A stretch of 64,000 nt of DNA from Mycocentrospora acerina. Taxonomy: Eukaryota > Ascomycota > Dothideomycetes > Pleosporales. This document shows, piece after piece, positions 33,655-44,806 of this stretch. How positions within the stretch are numbered: the first letter of the stretch is position 1; every line of letters starts with the position of its first letter. A program made the translations under genes and the position numbers. The notes beneath the pieces were generated by a model that saw only the letters and a program-made list of their open reading frames with translations, made no database searches and was not told where the DNA came from. The DNA is taken from the NCBI GenBank assembly GCA_022701365.1, contig JAKUHH010000090.1:625024-689023 (forward strand), read 5' to 3'.

Positions 33655-36600
33655 ATGCGACTCTTGAAGTGCGACAGCTCAGGAGACTACATCTTGACCA
33701 GAGACCTGAGAGGCGACGACGAGATTCCTCCTTATGCAATACTCTCGCATACTTGGCAAGAGGGCCAAGAGGTTACCTTCGAAGATTTGACGACTGGTGA
33801 CGTTACGAGTAAGGCAGGTTATGAGAAAATCCGATTCTGTGGAGAACAAGCCAAGTGCGATGGATTGAGCTACTTCTGGGTGGACACCTGTTGTATCAAT
33901 AAAGCCGATCCTGTCGAACTCCAAGACGCCATAAACTCAATGTACCGCTGGTACCAAAACGCAGTCCAGTGCTATGTATATTTATCAGATGTCTCTATAC
34001 TGAAGCAAAAGGCTGGCAATGGACAATTTGAGTCCACGTGGGAAACTTCTTTCCAGAGAAGTAGATGGTTCACTCGAGGTTGGACTCTGCAAGAACTTCT
34101 CGCTCCATCCACTGTGAATATTTTCTCTAAAGAGAGGAAGTATCTAGGCAGCAAACAGAGTCTGGTGCAACAAATTCACGAGATAACTCAAATTCCTATC
34201 GCAGCCTTACAAGGAACTCCGATGTGCAACTTTGACATTGAAGAACGATTATCATGGACAAAGAAACGCCAGACTACACGCAATGAAGATAAAGCATATT
34301 CGCTTTTAGGTATATTCAGTATTTTTATGCCACTACTCTATGGTGAAGGTGAAGAAAACGCATTCAGAAGGCTTCGAGAAGAGATCTTCAAAGCTCCTCC
34401 GCAACAGAAAGTGCAACGTCTTCTGAAGAGCCTTGAAATCCCGGACATTAATGCACGCTATAATGCGATCACCCCGTCCCACGGCTCAACCTTTGAGTGG
34501 ATTTACGATCCAACGAGAGCTGCTGGTGAGAATCCGAACTATGGAATGAATGAAGAAGCCCTGGGAATCCCTTTTTCGTCATTTTCTCGGTGGCTTACCT
34601 CTCAAGAATCGACATTCTGGATCAGCGGCAAACCCGGCTCTGGTAAAAGCACTCTCATGAAATTTCTCATCGAGCATCGGTGTACTCGTAAATTGCTCGA
34701 AAAACAGCATACTTCTGCCCTGATTCTGTTCTTTTTCATCTGGAATGCCGGTTCATATCATCAGCGTAGTCGCAAAAGCCTTACTGCTTGTCTGCTACAT
34801 CAGTTACTCACCAATCGTACTGATGTTGCCCGTGCAATTGTTGTGGAGGAAAATTTCCATAATTTATCACAGCTCTCCGACTGGTCACAAGATTCATTAG
34901 ATTCCTGTCTTCTGATGGCCCTAAAAACTATGAAGTCTCGCGCCTGTATCTTCATCGACGGGCTGGATGAGATTGATCATGCCGGAGGCGATGGTCTCCA
35001 TGATCTTCTAAAGTTTATACGTCGCCTCCAGTCAATTTCAAATGTCTGTATATGTGTTTCCAGTCGTCCAGCGGTGAACATACAACATCAGTTTCAAAAC
35101 TTCCCAACTTTGCGGTTACATGATCTCACCCAGTCTGACATGCATGCATACATTTCGGACACTTTAACATCCGAGTGGGAAAATAGCTCTTTTCTTCGAG
35201 AGCCGCACCAAATTCTATCGAAAATCATACACATAATCCATACAAAATCAGACGGAGTTTTCCTCTGGGTACGGCTTGTTGTTTCCAGTATACGAAATGG
35301 CTTGATTCAGTATGACAGTTGGGAGATGTTATTGGATCGCATAGAGGTACTGCCAACCGAGTTGAATGATCTGTATAATGATATGTGGGCGCGCCTAAAC
35401 GGTGACGAGGAGGTATATCGAGCTAAATCGGCTTTGTACTTCAAACTGCTTCTCCTCAGGCCTTTAAATTGGGGGTTTGTCCATATCACATTTACCAATA
35501 CAGTTTTATTTATGCTGGTGGCATCTGATCAATCCGTTCAGCAGTCACTATTTGGGGGCAGGGACCAGATGTCTGAGCAGTACCTGATAAAAGAGTGCCT
35601 TGCTCTGCAGCACCAACTTTTGGCAAGATGCGCCGGACTTGTTGAGGTTCAAAATCTCAGCGGAGAGAAAAAATTCTTCAACGCGCACGTTCGATTTATC
35701 CATAAAAGTGCTTCCGACTTTCTTCAGAATAACTCGAACGGTCAAAAGCTTTTACAATACGACAACACTACCAACCTTGAACTTTCTGCCAAGGTTTTGA
35801 TATTCCACTTGGCTATTATTATTCCTATGCATGTCCAAAATAAGAAAGAATTGCAGGACCATGTTCGAGAGTTTATTCAATATTGTGAATGGCTACAGAA
35901 CGTAAGGTCTAATTCTTCCTCAAATCCTTGTTGCCAGCTGTTTTTTGGCTTGATGGAAAAAATGTTGGAACGAACCCCAGAACGGAAGCATTCACGACTT
36001 GATTTTCTCTCTATAGCAGCTGAGTCTGGCTTGTGCAACTATGTCAAGTTCCAAGTGCGCGTAAGATTGCCTCCACGAGGTCTTTCTCATTGTACATGGA
36101 AGAACAAATTGCTTGGACACACATGCGCAGGCATGGATTACTGGCTTGATCCTTCCAAGGATAAAAATTACTTGAAGCTTATAGTATGGCTTCTGGACGA
36201 AGGTGCTGATCCTAATTATAATTTAGATGACTTCGAGTTAGGCGTTATGACCCCATTCAGGTACTTTTTATGTGCCTTGAAATGTAGGCCGATCTACGCA
36301 AATCGGATAATGTCGAGCAACGTCTCAAAATCAGCATACATGCAAGTACTGTGTAAATTTTTTGATCATGGAGCAGATATCAATGCTTCGATTCTCCAAC
36401 AAGAACATGTCTATGATGATACGCCCCATAATAACACTTTGTATTATTTAATTTTAGAATTACAGCGCTTCAGCCTGCAAGCATTTGAGTGCTTGGAAGC
36501 GACACTCGATGATCCCAGTTGGAGAGACACTCGAGATGAAAATTTCAAAGGACTTCTCAACGATTGTACTAGGCACCATTCCAAAGTCCGAGGGATATTA

Positions 36601-37008
36601 CGAATTTCTGCCTCTACATCAAATCGACATTCGAGTACTTCGGCAAAGAGAGTACTATTAAAGGAAGTATTTGAAGAAATAATTTACGAAGATGGTCGTT
36701 GGAAAATTGAATCCTTAGATCAGTACTGGAACAATAATACAAGCCCAGAAATGGATGAGTTAGAAGCTGTAAACTGGATGAAACAAATCGGATTTCCCAA
36801 GAAGGACGTCTGGATCCCGAAGAATCCACTGATTAGATCAGTGGAGCTTGAAAAATTTCCTCGAGAAATTTACAGAGAAAGAGAAAGGTTTCCTGGTGTG
36901 CATTTCAGTCTCTATAAGGATTATTTAGCACTCATGAAGGCCGTTTCAAGTTTATCTTCAGCGAGAGACGGTGTATCGGGCTCTCTTGAATATTTTGGGA
37001 ATCATTGA
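33655..37008 (+). CDS. HET-NACHT-ankyrin heterokaryon-incompatibility-type protein
   Basis: Single exon of 1117 residues. The ATG at 33655 (MRLLKCDSSGDYILTRDL) is preferred over one 12 codons upstream because HET proteins usually begin this way. The HET domain covers about residues 24-165, with YAILSHTW, YFWVDTCCINK and RSRWFTRGWTLQELLAP. A linker (DINARYNAITPSHGSTFEWI) leads to a NACHT domain with P-loop GKPGSGKSTLM near 324 and Walker B CIFIDGLDEID near 430. Two ankyrin-like units appear near 845-920 (LLDEGADPN, FFDHGADIN). HET plus NACHT is the layout of Podospora HET-D/HET-E, here without WD40 repeats. Its expected role is allorecognition cell death. Confidence 0.9.
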   Translation: MRLLKCDSSGDYILTRDLRGDDEIPPYAILSHTWQEGQEVTFEDLTTGDVTSKAGYEKIRFCGEQAKCDGLSYFWVDTCCINKADPVELQDAINSMYRWYQNAVQCYVYLSDVSILKQKAGNGQFESTWETSFQRSRWFTRGWTLQELLAPSTVNIFSKERKYLGSKQSLVQQIHEITQIPIAALQGTPMCNFDIEERLSWTKKRQTTRNEDKAYSLLGIFSIFMPLLYGEGEENAFRRLREEIFKAPPQQKVQRLLKSLEIPDINARYNAITPSHGSTFEWIYDPTRAAGENPNYGMNEEALGIPFSSFSRWLTSQESTFWISGKPGSGKSTLMKFLIEHRCTRKLLEKQHTSALILFFFIWNAGSYHQRSRKSLTACLLHQLLTNRTDVARAIVVEENFHNLSQLSDWSQDSLDSCLLMALKTMKSRACIFIDGLDEIDHAGGDGLHDLLKFIRRLQSISNVCICVSSRPAVNIQHQFQNFPTLRLHDLTQSDMHAYISDTLTSEWENSSFLREPHQILSKIIHIIHTKSDGVFLWVRLVVSSIRNGLIQYDSWEMLLDRIEVLPTELNDLYNDMWARLNGDEEVYRAKSALYFKLLLLRPLNWGFVHITFTNTVLFMLVASDQSVQQSLFGGRDQMSEQYLIKECLALQHQLLARCAGLVEVQNLSGEKKFFNAHVRFIHKSASDFLQNNSNGQKLLQYDNTTNLELSAKVLIFHLAIIIPMHVQNKKELQDHVREFIQYCEWLQNVRSNSSSNPCCQLFFGLMEKMLERTPERKHSRLDFLSIAAESGLCNYVKFQVRVRLPPRGLSHCTWKNKLLGHTCAGMDYWLDPSKDKNYLKLIVWLLDEGADPNYNLDDFELGVMTPFRYFLCALKCRPIYANRIMSSNVSKSAYMQVLCKFFDHGADINASILQQEHVYDDTPHNNTLYYLILELQRFSLQAFECLEATLDDPSWRDTRDENFKGLLNDCTRHHSKVRGILRISASTSNRHSSTSAKRVLLKEVFEEIIYEDGRWKIESLDQYWNNNTSPEMDELEAVNWMKQIGFPKKDVWIPKNPLIRSVELEKFPREIYRERERFPGVHFSLYKDYLALMKAVSSLSSARDGVSGSLEYFGNH

Positions 37009-37699
37009 ATGTAGAAGGACAACTCCTAAAATATACAACCCTTTGCGGAGATGTGATACAAGCGGATGCAGAGGACCAGTTCAAGTGCAGTAAACGTTTA
37101 ATATTAGAGGGGAAGTAAATACAGACATACCCCAACTACACAAGAGTATTCTTTGATTCTTAAGTGACAAATAGTTTCATGATAGCCTCATCATCATATT
37201 CACCACAAGAAAGATCACAACTTGCTGTTGATTTTGTGGAAAAAAAATTTCAACTAAGTGGCATATGGGCTGCTCTAACAATTAGACACATGTAATTGAA
37301 AATTAACAAAAATAGGTATCTTTTTTTGGCCTACGTTATCATTGCTATCAAGAGAAGTGTCGAAATACAGGCCTTTTCATTGGAAAAATTAGGGCAGAAA
37401 TATGATCTAGATGGGCAGGCTCAGCGATATGTAAAAGGAGCTGAATGAACTTGTGTAAAGAAGAAATAGCAATTAAATGTTCAATAATCTCATGTCCGAG
37501 TAGAAAAGAAGACATGGGTTAAATTGCTGCTGACAGTCTAAGTTTTTGGAGATATCGTAGAACAAGAGATCCAAGAATTGTAACTGATTGAAACTGTTCT
37601 CTGCTAAATTCATGTAATAAAGAGCAATTCAATCAGTACTTTCATTAGTTCATCCTCTTAACTTAAGTCGTTCACCAAGAATTCCCACCCGAAAATACC
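37009..37699. other. intergenic region, AT-rich
   Basis: 3' flanks of two convergent genes (HET-NACHT and LDH). No gene or repeat was recognised. Confidence 0.6.
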
Positions 37700-38788
37700 T
37701 CACGCTGTCCTCTCTCCATCCAACGCTTTCTGCAACTGCTCATCAGCACTCAATTCCTTCTCCGCGCCCTCAATAATTGCCCTCAAGCCCCTGGCGCAAC
37801 TCTCTAGCTCTGCCTTCTCAATTTCGTTGAACTCAATTGGCATCGACTTCACGATGCCAGCCCTACCAATCACCGCTGGCATTGATAGGCAGCACCCTAG
37901 ATCAGGCTGGTAGAATGATAGTGGCCGCACGGTTCGTGAGTCGAATAGAATGTACTTGCATATACTGGCAGCTGTCCCTGCGATACCGTAGGCGGTGCAG
38001 CCTTTTGCGGCGATGATGGCACCTGCTGCTCCACGAGTGTGGTCCGCGATAGAGGCTTTGAAGTCGGGGGTTAGTTGGTCAGGAATCGCGAGGGCGAGAG
38101 GTGTCGCGCCAACGGAGGCGCTGGACCAAGCGATCTGGCAGTTGTTAACTTTTTTTCTTTTTAGGAAGAGTGCAATACATACAAATTGACTATCGCCGTG
38201 TTCGCCAAGCACATATGCATCGATGCTGTTGGGTGCGACTTGAACCTTTTGTGCAAGAATTCCTCGAAGTCTCGCAGAATCGAGACTTGTTCCCGTACCG
38301 ATGACTTGGGATTCCGGGAGTCCGGATAGCTTGCGGGCAAAGTACGTCAGAATGTCTACAGGGTTGGCAACGAGTAAGAGGATCGTATGCGGTGAGATGG
38401 GCGCCATCGAGCTGAAAATCGATGACAAGATGTGCAGATTCCGGCTAAGAAGTGAGAGTCGTGATTCGCCTGTCTGCTGTCAATCTCACATACTTGCAGA
38501 ACTCACCCGCGAGAACAAACCATTCTTTTGCTTTGCGCCTGCTGTGATAACCACAATATCCGCTTGCCCGGCATCTTTGTGCGTTCCAGCACGAACTTTT
38601 GTTCCAGAACCTCCGCGATATGTTGCATCACTCAGGTCTCTCACTTGGGCCTCTAATAAGTCTTTCTTCAGGTCGACTAGAATGACCTCACTACAAATGG
38701 GCTGAAGAATCAGGGTGTACGCGAGTGTCGAGCCTACATCGCCGCAACCGAGAATTGCAATACTGGTCTTGAGTTTTGGCTGCGCCAT
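37700..38788 (-). CDS. L-lactate dehydrogenase (NAD-dependent)
   Basis: Exons 38521-38788, 38183-38469 and 37700-38134 give 329 residues. Rossmann motif ILGCGDVGS, then VILVDLKK for NAD. The mobile loop reads GAKQKNGESRL across the first splice junction. Its Gln is the lactate-specific residue (malate enzymes have Arg there) and its Arg is catalytic. The active-site motif GEHGDS carries the catalytic His. It interconverts pyruvate and lactate in the cytosol. The second intron (48 bases, 38135-38182) is a multiple of three without a stop, so it can be mistaken for coding sequence. The frame is open further upstream with another ATG, which could add an N-terminal extension. MAQPKLKTS was chosen as the conventional start. 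Confidence 0.92.
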
Positions 38789-40126
38789 ATTACAGAGCTG
38801 TGATTTTGAAGATAAGGTCGTGGGTGTTGATGAAGTGTAGTTGATATTGGCTTTCAACGTCGATATCACAGGTAAAGATAGTGATGTGGGCCTTGAAATA
38901 ATGGTAGGAACGGCGAGCAAGACAAAAACTTACTGGCTCTCAGGCAATGCTTTATAGCCAACTTCTTCGGCAGGATTATGTAAGTGTGGAAAGTGAAGTT
39001 GCAGGACTTGGATGCCAAGCGCTCGGCTGACAGCAATGTGGTGTGATCCTTCGCATTCTGGATTTTGGGTAGGATTATTTGCAAACCTTGTCTTCAGTGA
39101 CAGCCTACTAATGTGCGTCCCTGTGTGGTGGGGTACCCGCCGCGATAGGACGCCGCATATACTTCTCAATACAACAAGCCTAATAAAGAGTCCGGCGCAT
39201 AGATTTCCTCAGAAGAGTAGCCTCTTATTAAAAACAGCTTGTGTTTTTAACACCATTTTGAAATGGGCTATACCCATTGTATGACTCTACAATCTAACAT
39301 AAATTTAATACGAGCTCGCGATCTCAGTTGTTTGATAGGAGACGCCGGAGAGAGCTTCAAGGAATGAAGATGCTCAGAACAGGAAGCTGCAATGTCCGGT
39401 GGGATACTTTCGGCTCCTGTAAGAATACACGGAGACCTTTCGCAGATCGCTGCGGAACTAAACAGCTATGCCCTGAGGTCCAAAGAGTACTACCTAGCGC
39501 TTCCAGCTCCCCTACTCGAACAACCTGCCATCTGCGACGAGACATAGATATACAGCCAGTAAGCATTTCTGTCACCCCTCACAGCGACAACCCATCGAAC
39601 CTAACCTTCAAATTTAGCTTTGATAATAACGAAGTCGATGGCTCGGATCAACAGAGAGCTTATTGGAGCATGTCAAGGCGGCAAGTATGATGGCAATGAC
39701 CAAATGGAATTGATAGGACCCTCCTCCGGTCCCGGTGCACGGATCTATACTGGGATAGTATGCTCAAGCTTTCTTCCAGTTTACTTGACTAGCTATTAGG
39801 CATTATACTTTTGAGGCGAGAAAGTGACATTGACAGTCTTTCCCGAGGACACGAAAGTTAAGCGTGTTTGTGCGAAGTCCCTTCTTATATCGGATGTTAG
39901 TATACTTTTAAGGATCTTGTGCGTTTTGAATGCTTGAAGTGGCTGTGATAGTGATCACTTAGACTTGCGTTATGGAGTCCTAGAATGCTCTTGGAATCCA
40001 AGATACTACCTTGATGATTCTAAAAGAATTATTTGCCATATTAGCTAACAAAGCTTCATGAAGCTCTTAGACTCCTGGATAGCCCAAGATCATGTGCTGT
40101 ACGTCCTCTTTTGGCAGGCAAGGTAC
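38789..40126. other. intergenic region with a gene relic
   Basis: Upstream region of LDH and the 3' flank of the HET gene. The one stretch with coding character is listed separately (39392-39690). The rest shows nothing recognisable. Confidence 0.55.
39392..39690 (+). pseudogene. possible relic of an unidentified gene, frameshifted
   Basis: A frame from the ATG at 39392 reads naturally (GDLSQIAAELNSYALRSKEY, then LPAPLLEQPAICDE) to a stop at 39545-39547. Directly overlapping in another frame, a second natural-looking stretch (ISVTPHSDNPSNLTFKFSFD) runs to a stop at 39688-39690. Together they suggest one reading frame broken by a shift. No family was recognised. A chance pair of frames is the main alternative. 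Confidence 0.3.
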
Positions 40127-42073
40127 TCAAGCGATTATGAAAGTTTCCGTCTCCGCCCCCTCGAACCAAGCAAAGGGAGCCTCAAATTTCCCGACCCGCT
40201 CACAAATATAATTTTCTCTTTCTTCTACAACCTCCAAAGAACCATCAGGCATGGATTTCATGGTTGGAACGACTTCCTTTTGTAGGCGATATGCAACCAC
40301 TAAACCGTGACAGGTATCTAAAGGTCCATCCCATGAGTTCCAATCACGCAAGATCCCCACGCACTTCACAATGTCATTGGGCAGAATTGGAGCAATCTTC
40401 GAGCCCTTGACCTCGTAGTCCAAGACAAAGTCCATATACGCTTTCGTCTCCAGGTCGCCATTTTGATGGACGAGGGTCACATTCTGCTGCCGAAAGCGGG
40501 TGGCGTAGTCTGCGTTCCGATCTGTCCTCTCATACTTGATCTTCGCTGTGACGTGCTTTGCTTTCAACGTCAATTGTGCACGGTCGACTTTCCCGAGGGG
40601 GTTGGGACTTTTCAAATTGATTTGCATCTCCACAATGTCAGCCAGCTTGGTGGGCTCTATTTTGGAGACGAGACTCATCTCTACCCCATTCTGCACGTAA
40701 AGAGCTTGGTGAGATAAGCGTCGATAATCCCATGATCCATTTACTGATGCCCATGACCATGAAGGAGAAGAGAACGCGTCTCTAATTGGGGGAAGGAGGA
40801 ATACGTCCGCAGTTGTGGGGAAAATATACCAGAGCAGACACTCCTCGATCCTATATTCCCAGAGGCCTGCGTAATACCTCCCCATGGCGGCTGTTCTGAA
40901 GAATTTCTCGGCAATACCACCGAAGCCAGGTAACCGATCGCTGTGATAAGTCATCTTGCGGCGTGCATAATGGTGCACAAGATGATCCCAGACTTCGAGA
41001 ATACCTGTTGGCTCGAAGCGGAAGAAATTCGAAAAGCCAGCCGAGTACATCGACCACTGGTGTATGAGGCCTTGAAAACGATATTTGACACCCATATAGT
41101 CCGTTTGCTCCACCGTTTGTGCGACACTTTCCGTGCAGATATCTGAGCATTCGCACCGAACGTTTGAGAAACATTCAAACACCATTTCGTCTTCGCACAT
41201 GTACAGGACTCGCTTGGCCAGGATACGCTCCTGGAACACCCATGCCCGCTGAAACAACGGGAATTCATTCAAGACTTGAAGCAAATGGTCTCTACTATGG
41301 AATGGGGTGCGCAGACGTCGAGCGTAAACCCTCCTAGGCGTCTCCTCAGGGGATTTTGCTGGCAGAATGTAGCTCTTAGGTGAGTTCGTCTTCGGTAGGC
41401 AACCATGTGTGCTATCTGTTGCAGCTGCGGCAGCGATGGTGAGCCATGAGTTGGCGTATATCGAGGCCATCTTCCCCGATTCCTGTACCCAGTCGTCTTC
41501 GTCACCTTGCAAGATGCACAAGGAGTCAATCCAAAGATATTCGATGCCGAGCCCGGCGCATATCTGGACTGCATGCTGAAAAGTCAGTGGTAATAGCTCC
41601 CACGGAATGCCTTTTTTTCTTTCAATCTCGTTACCCGCTGTTGTGGTTAATAGTGGTTGTTCTCCCCAGCAATGACTCAAAGCTATATACCTGGCTCCTT
41701 CCTCCAAATTTCCTTGAAGACGAACGCTATAGATGCCATCTTTATGTTCAACATGTAAAATTCTGCTAGGCATCTTCAGGATCCCAGCGTATCTAGAGCA
41801 TATGGGATGATTTTCTCTGCAATCTCCCACCCAATCGTGAATGAGATCGAAAGCAGATTGGGAAACCGGCTCCGATACCAATTTTCGAGGCTTGATGGCC
41901 TTGCAATGGTCAAATTCTAATAGGCCTTTAGGTCATTACTACCGTGAAATTAATCTATACTGACCTGTTTCCAGGAAGTAATGCAAAGCCTGAGCATGTT
42001 CTGCTTTGGGCACTTGATGGATCTTAGAAGATGCATCTGTTTCGCTGATCATATTCTTAAGATGGCTTAGCAT
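40127..42073 (-). CDS. HET-domain protein
   Basis: Exons 41965-42073 and 40127-41916 with a 48-base intron (GTCAGT to TTAG) give 632 residues from the ATG at 42073. The HET domain has its three blocks: RYIALSHCWGEQPLLTTT, IEYLWIDSLCILQGDEDDW with IYANSWLTIAAAAATDST, and FQRAWVFQERILAKRVLYM. The remaining C-terminal half has the usual HET-family Trp motif (SPSWSWASVNG) and no NACHT. Upstream, a separate frame (42096-42404) looks like the usual N-terminal cysteine segment of such proteins. This gene may therefore be 5'-truncated, or its first exon may have been misread by me. Confidence 0.82.
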
Positions 42074-42095
42074 AGCTTTTTATGTTATTAACACA

Positions 42096-42404
42096 TTAAT
42101 CGCGGAAAGCAGTAAATGCCTCACTGAAGCTATCCGGGTTGAATATCTGGAAATATTCCTCCTCGCTATGTTTCCAGTGGATCTTGACACATTCGTTCAA
42201 GAGCTCGATGCGGGACTCAGCCGCTATAGCCTCAGGGATCTGCGTTGCATGTGGAGTCCGCGTATGGACAGTCGTTAAATCAGAAACAACATCGTAAATG
42301 AGCCGGCAATAAGGGCAGCCGGATTCTGCACTGTGTTGAATTTCTAATAAACTTGGTGTCTCTTCTAAATTCAAACAAATGCAAATCGATGCGGGTGCCG
42401 CCAT
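42096..42404 (-). CDS. detached N-terminal segment of a HET-type protein
   Basis: 102 codons from a true ATG (MAAPASICICLNLEETPSLL), containing SAESGCPYCRLIYDVVS, the Cys-containing preamble that precedes many HET domains. It ends at a stop 22 bases before the ATG of the HET gene, in a different frame. No intron with good borders joins the two. It may be a first exon cut off by a mutation, a short separate protein, or part of one gene whose splice I cannot see. Confidence 0.5.
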   Translation of the reverse strand: MAAPASICICLNLEETPSLLEIQHSAESGCPYCRLIYDVVSDLTTVHTRTPHATQIPEAIAAESRIELLNECVKIHWKHSEEEYFQIFNPDSFSEAFTAFRD

Positions 42405-43069
42405 TATGATAAAACGAGAATAGCAAAGGGTGTGAAGGGTGGGGTAGAAAGTCTCGAGAGTGTCTGTTATTGTTCCAGACGTACAGGTAGCTCAGCTGAG
42501 AGGATTATGCATATTTACCCTTTGAATGAGGCGAAGCAAAAGCCATCAGAAGAACGCCTTGTTCAGCCCTTCCATGAGCCAGGGTGGAAAGCCAATGCGC
42601 AGCCTATTGCACAAGTCTGGCAGCCACAGAATATGACAAGGTTTGAATATCATAAGCTAAAGTCCATCTATTTGACGCGGAGCTGAGTGCATACACTATC
42701 GACGCGCTGGGGCAGTGCCGCTTGACAAGGTCTGGTGGCTCAATTGCAGTGTTACAAAAAGCGATTCCACAACGCATGCTTCAAGTGAACGCGGAAAACT
42801 AGGCATTAATCGTTCTTGAACTGCAAGCATCAGCAGCGACAAATAGCAGCTAAGCTACTTTCGACCAGGCGAATAGATCCTCCGCATCTTTCTCATCTGA
42901 TAAGAGAAAAGTAGTTTGTTTACAAAACATGACGCATAGTTGTGTGAAAATAATTTTTTTGGAATAATTTGTATTATGCATCATTACCTTTGGAATACCC
43001 GTCGAGTTCTTGATCGTATTTGAAGAGTCTTAAGATGCATTTACTGTATCAAAATTGTTCCAAAGGTCA
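42405..43069. other. intergenic region, no gene seen
   Basis: Upstream of the HET segment and downstream of the dipeptidase gene. An open plus-strand frame at 42432-42686 has no recognisable motif. Confidence 0.55.
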
Positions 43070-44596
43070 CTAAATCCAGTGGTTCTGCACCTCATCTTCC
43101 AACGGAAGCATATGCTTCTGCAACTCTTTCGCAACCCTATCCGCCTCCTTCCACACCCTCAGGACATTGCGACCCGCAATTTTTGCAGCATCTTCATCGC
43201 TGATGCCCTGTCTCAAAAGTTCAGCTATCAGATCAGGAAACTTCGACACATCTTCGAGCCCAGCCGGTGTTGATTCAATACCATCGTAGTCTGTTCCGAT
43301 ACCGACATGATCGTAGCCAATCAAGTCACCGATGTGTTTGATGTGACGAACCACCTGATTCAAAGTAGAATTTGCGGGAAAGAATTCTGGGAGATCGGAT
43401 GAAGTCTTTCCAGGCACGCACGAAACGAAGTCGGGATTGAAGTTGACCATGACGACGGAATTGCGTTGTTTCACTAGCTGAAGAATGTCATCTGGGACGT
43501 TACGAGGATGCGGGCAGACGGCGTATGCGGAACTGTGACTGAAGATCGGAGGCGCGAGACTTCCATTCCATTTTCCATTGCCATTGCCCACAAGAACATC
43601 CCGCATCGTGTCTTGGCTGACGTGGGCGAGATCCACAAGCATACCCAGGCGGTTCATTTCCTTGACCAAATCACGTCCCGCTGGGCTGAGTCCCTTCCAA
43701 AAAGGAGTGGCGATAGTTGTTTCAAAGTTCTCACCAGTCTCGAGGGCAGCATCGGCATATTTGTTATGACAGTTCCAGGTTAGAGTGGCATAACGGACAC
43801 CCAACTGATAGAAGAGTCGCAATGTGGAGAGTGAGTTTCCTATCTGATGTAGACCTTCGATGGCCGTCGGCGAGATGAGGCGGCCATTTTCGAAATGCTC
43901 AATAGCGTCGGCACTGTTTGTCGATGGAGTAAAGTATTTTGGATATTTGTCGCCGAGGCGTTTAAAGAGATCCAACTGACCGAAGGTAGCCTTGACAACT
44001 GTAGCAGTCAGTATCAGAAGGAATGAAATTATCTTTGCAAACTAGCTTACTGTCAGAGTATCTTTCGTCGGAAAAGTCCGTACCATTTCCCATTGGGCAT
44101 GGCCAGAAGGCGGACCAAAAGGCACCTAGAAATATTAGCTTATCATCATTCACTTGTAAAGGCGAATTGGATAGTACCTCCTTGTCTACCTTCTGCCAAA
44201 CGTGGGATATCCACATGCATCGGAAGACCCCCGTTTTCGAACTGTTCCTGGAAATCATTGTCGTAGATGTGATTGCGATACTTTCCTCTTATGAAGATCA
44301 TCAGATCATTATGCCCATCTTCACGATGTTAGCTAGTACACCAAGACCTTGCATGATGGCTGTATCTAACCAATCAACGGGTTCTCCTTCAAAATCTTCG
44401 CTGCTCTCTCTTCTACCGTTAACGCCTTGTAGTAGTTGCGCGTTACACCCTTGACAAACTCGGGTCGCGTTTCTGGCCAACACAAGCTGGTGACGATGAG
44501 GAGAAGTACGGCAATGATGAGGCCATCTCCACGATGAAATCGCCGGCGAGGGCGGTCTTGCACCTCATTCACGAGGGGGTTGCCATCTTTCTCCAT
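43070..44596 (-). CDS. membrane dipeptidase, peptidase family M19
   Basis: Exons 44371-44596, 44178-44318, 44051-44125 and 43070-43998, with three introns of 52 bases, give 456 residues. A basic cytosolic N-terminus and one helix (GLIIAVLLLIVTSLCW) make a type II membrane anchor. Zinc ligands of the renal-dipeptidase fold are present: DGHNDLM (His and Asp, residues 76-82), AIEGLHQIG (Glu), LVDLAHVS (His) and IFSHSSAYA (His). The enzyme hydrolyses dipeptides. The HND motif is completed only by splicing the first intron. It shares a 210-base divergent promoter with ILM1. Confidence 0.92.
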
Positions 44597-44806
44597 CGTT
44601 ATTGAAGGGCAATGGATGATGCTGGAGTGGAGATGGGTTGATGTGTAATATGGTCAGGTACGTAGCTTGCCTTGGCGTAGCGTGCGGAGTTTAGAGCTCT
44701 CCTCCGAAACAACACGAGGCGTTGATCTCATACCTCCCTTTATTAAAAACATTTCAGCTTCGCGCTCCTACTTTTTCACCGTGCAAGCGGCTGCCACCCA
44801 CTCATT
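44597..44806. promoter_or_regulatory. compact divergent promoter of the dipeptidase and ILM1 genes
   Basis: Only 210 bases lie between the two ATGs. No TATA box was seen. Co-regulation is possible but not shown. Confidence 0.5.
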
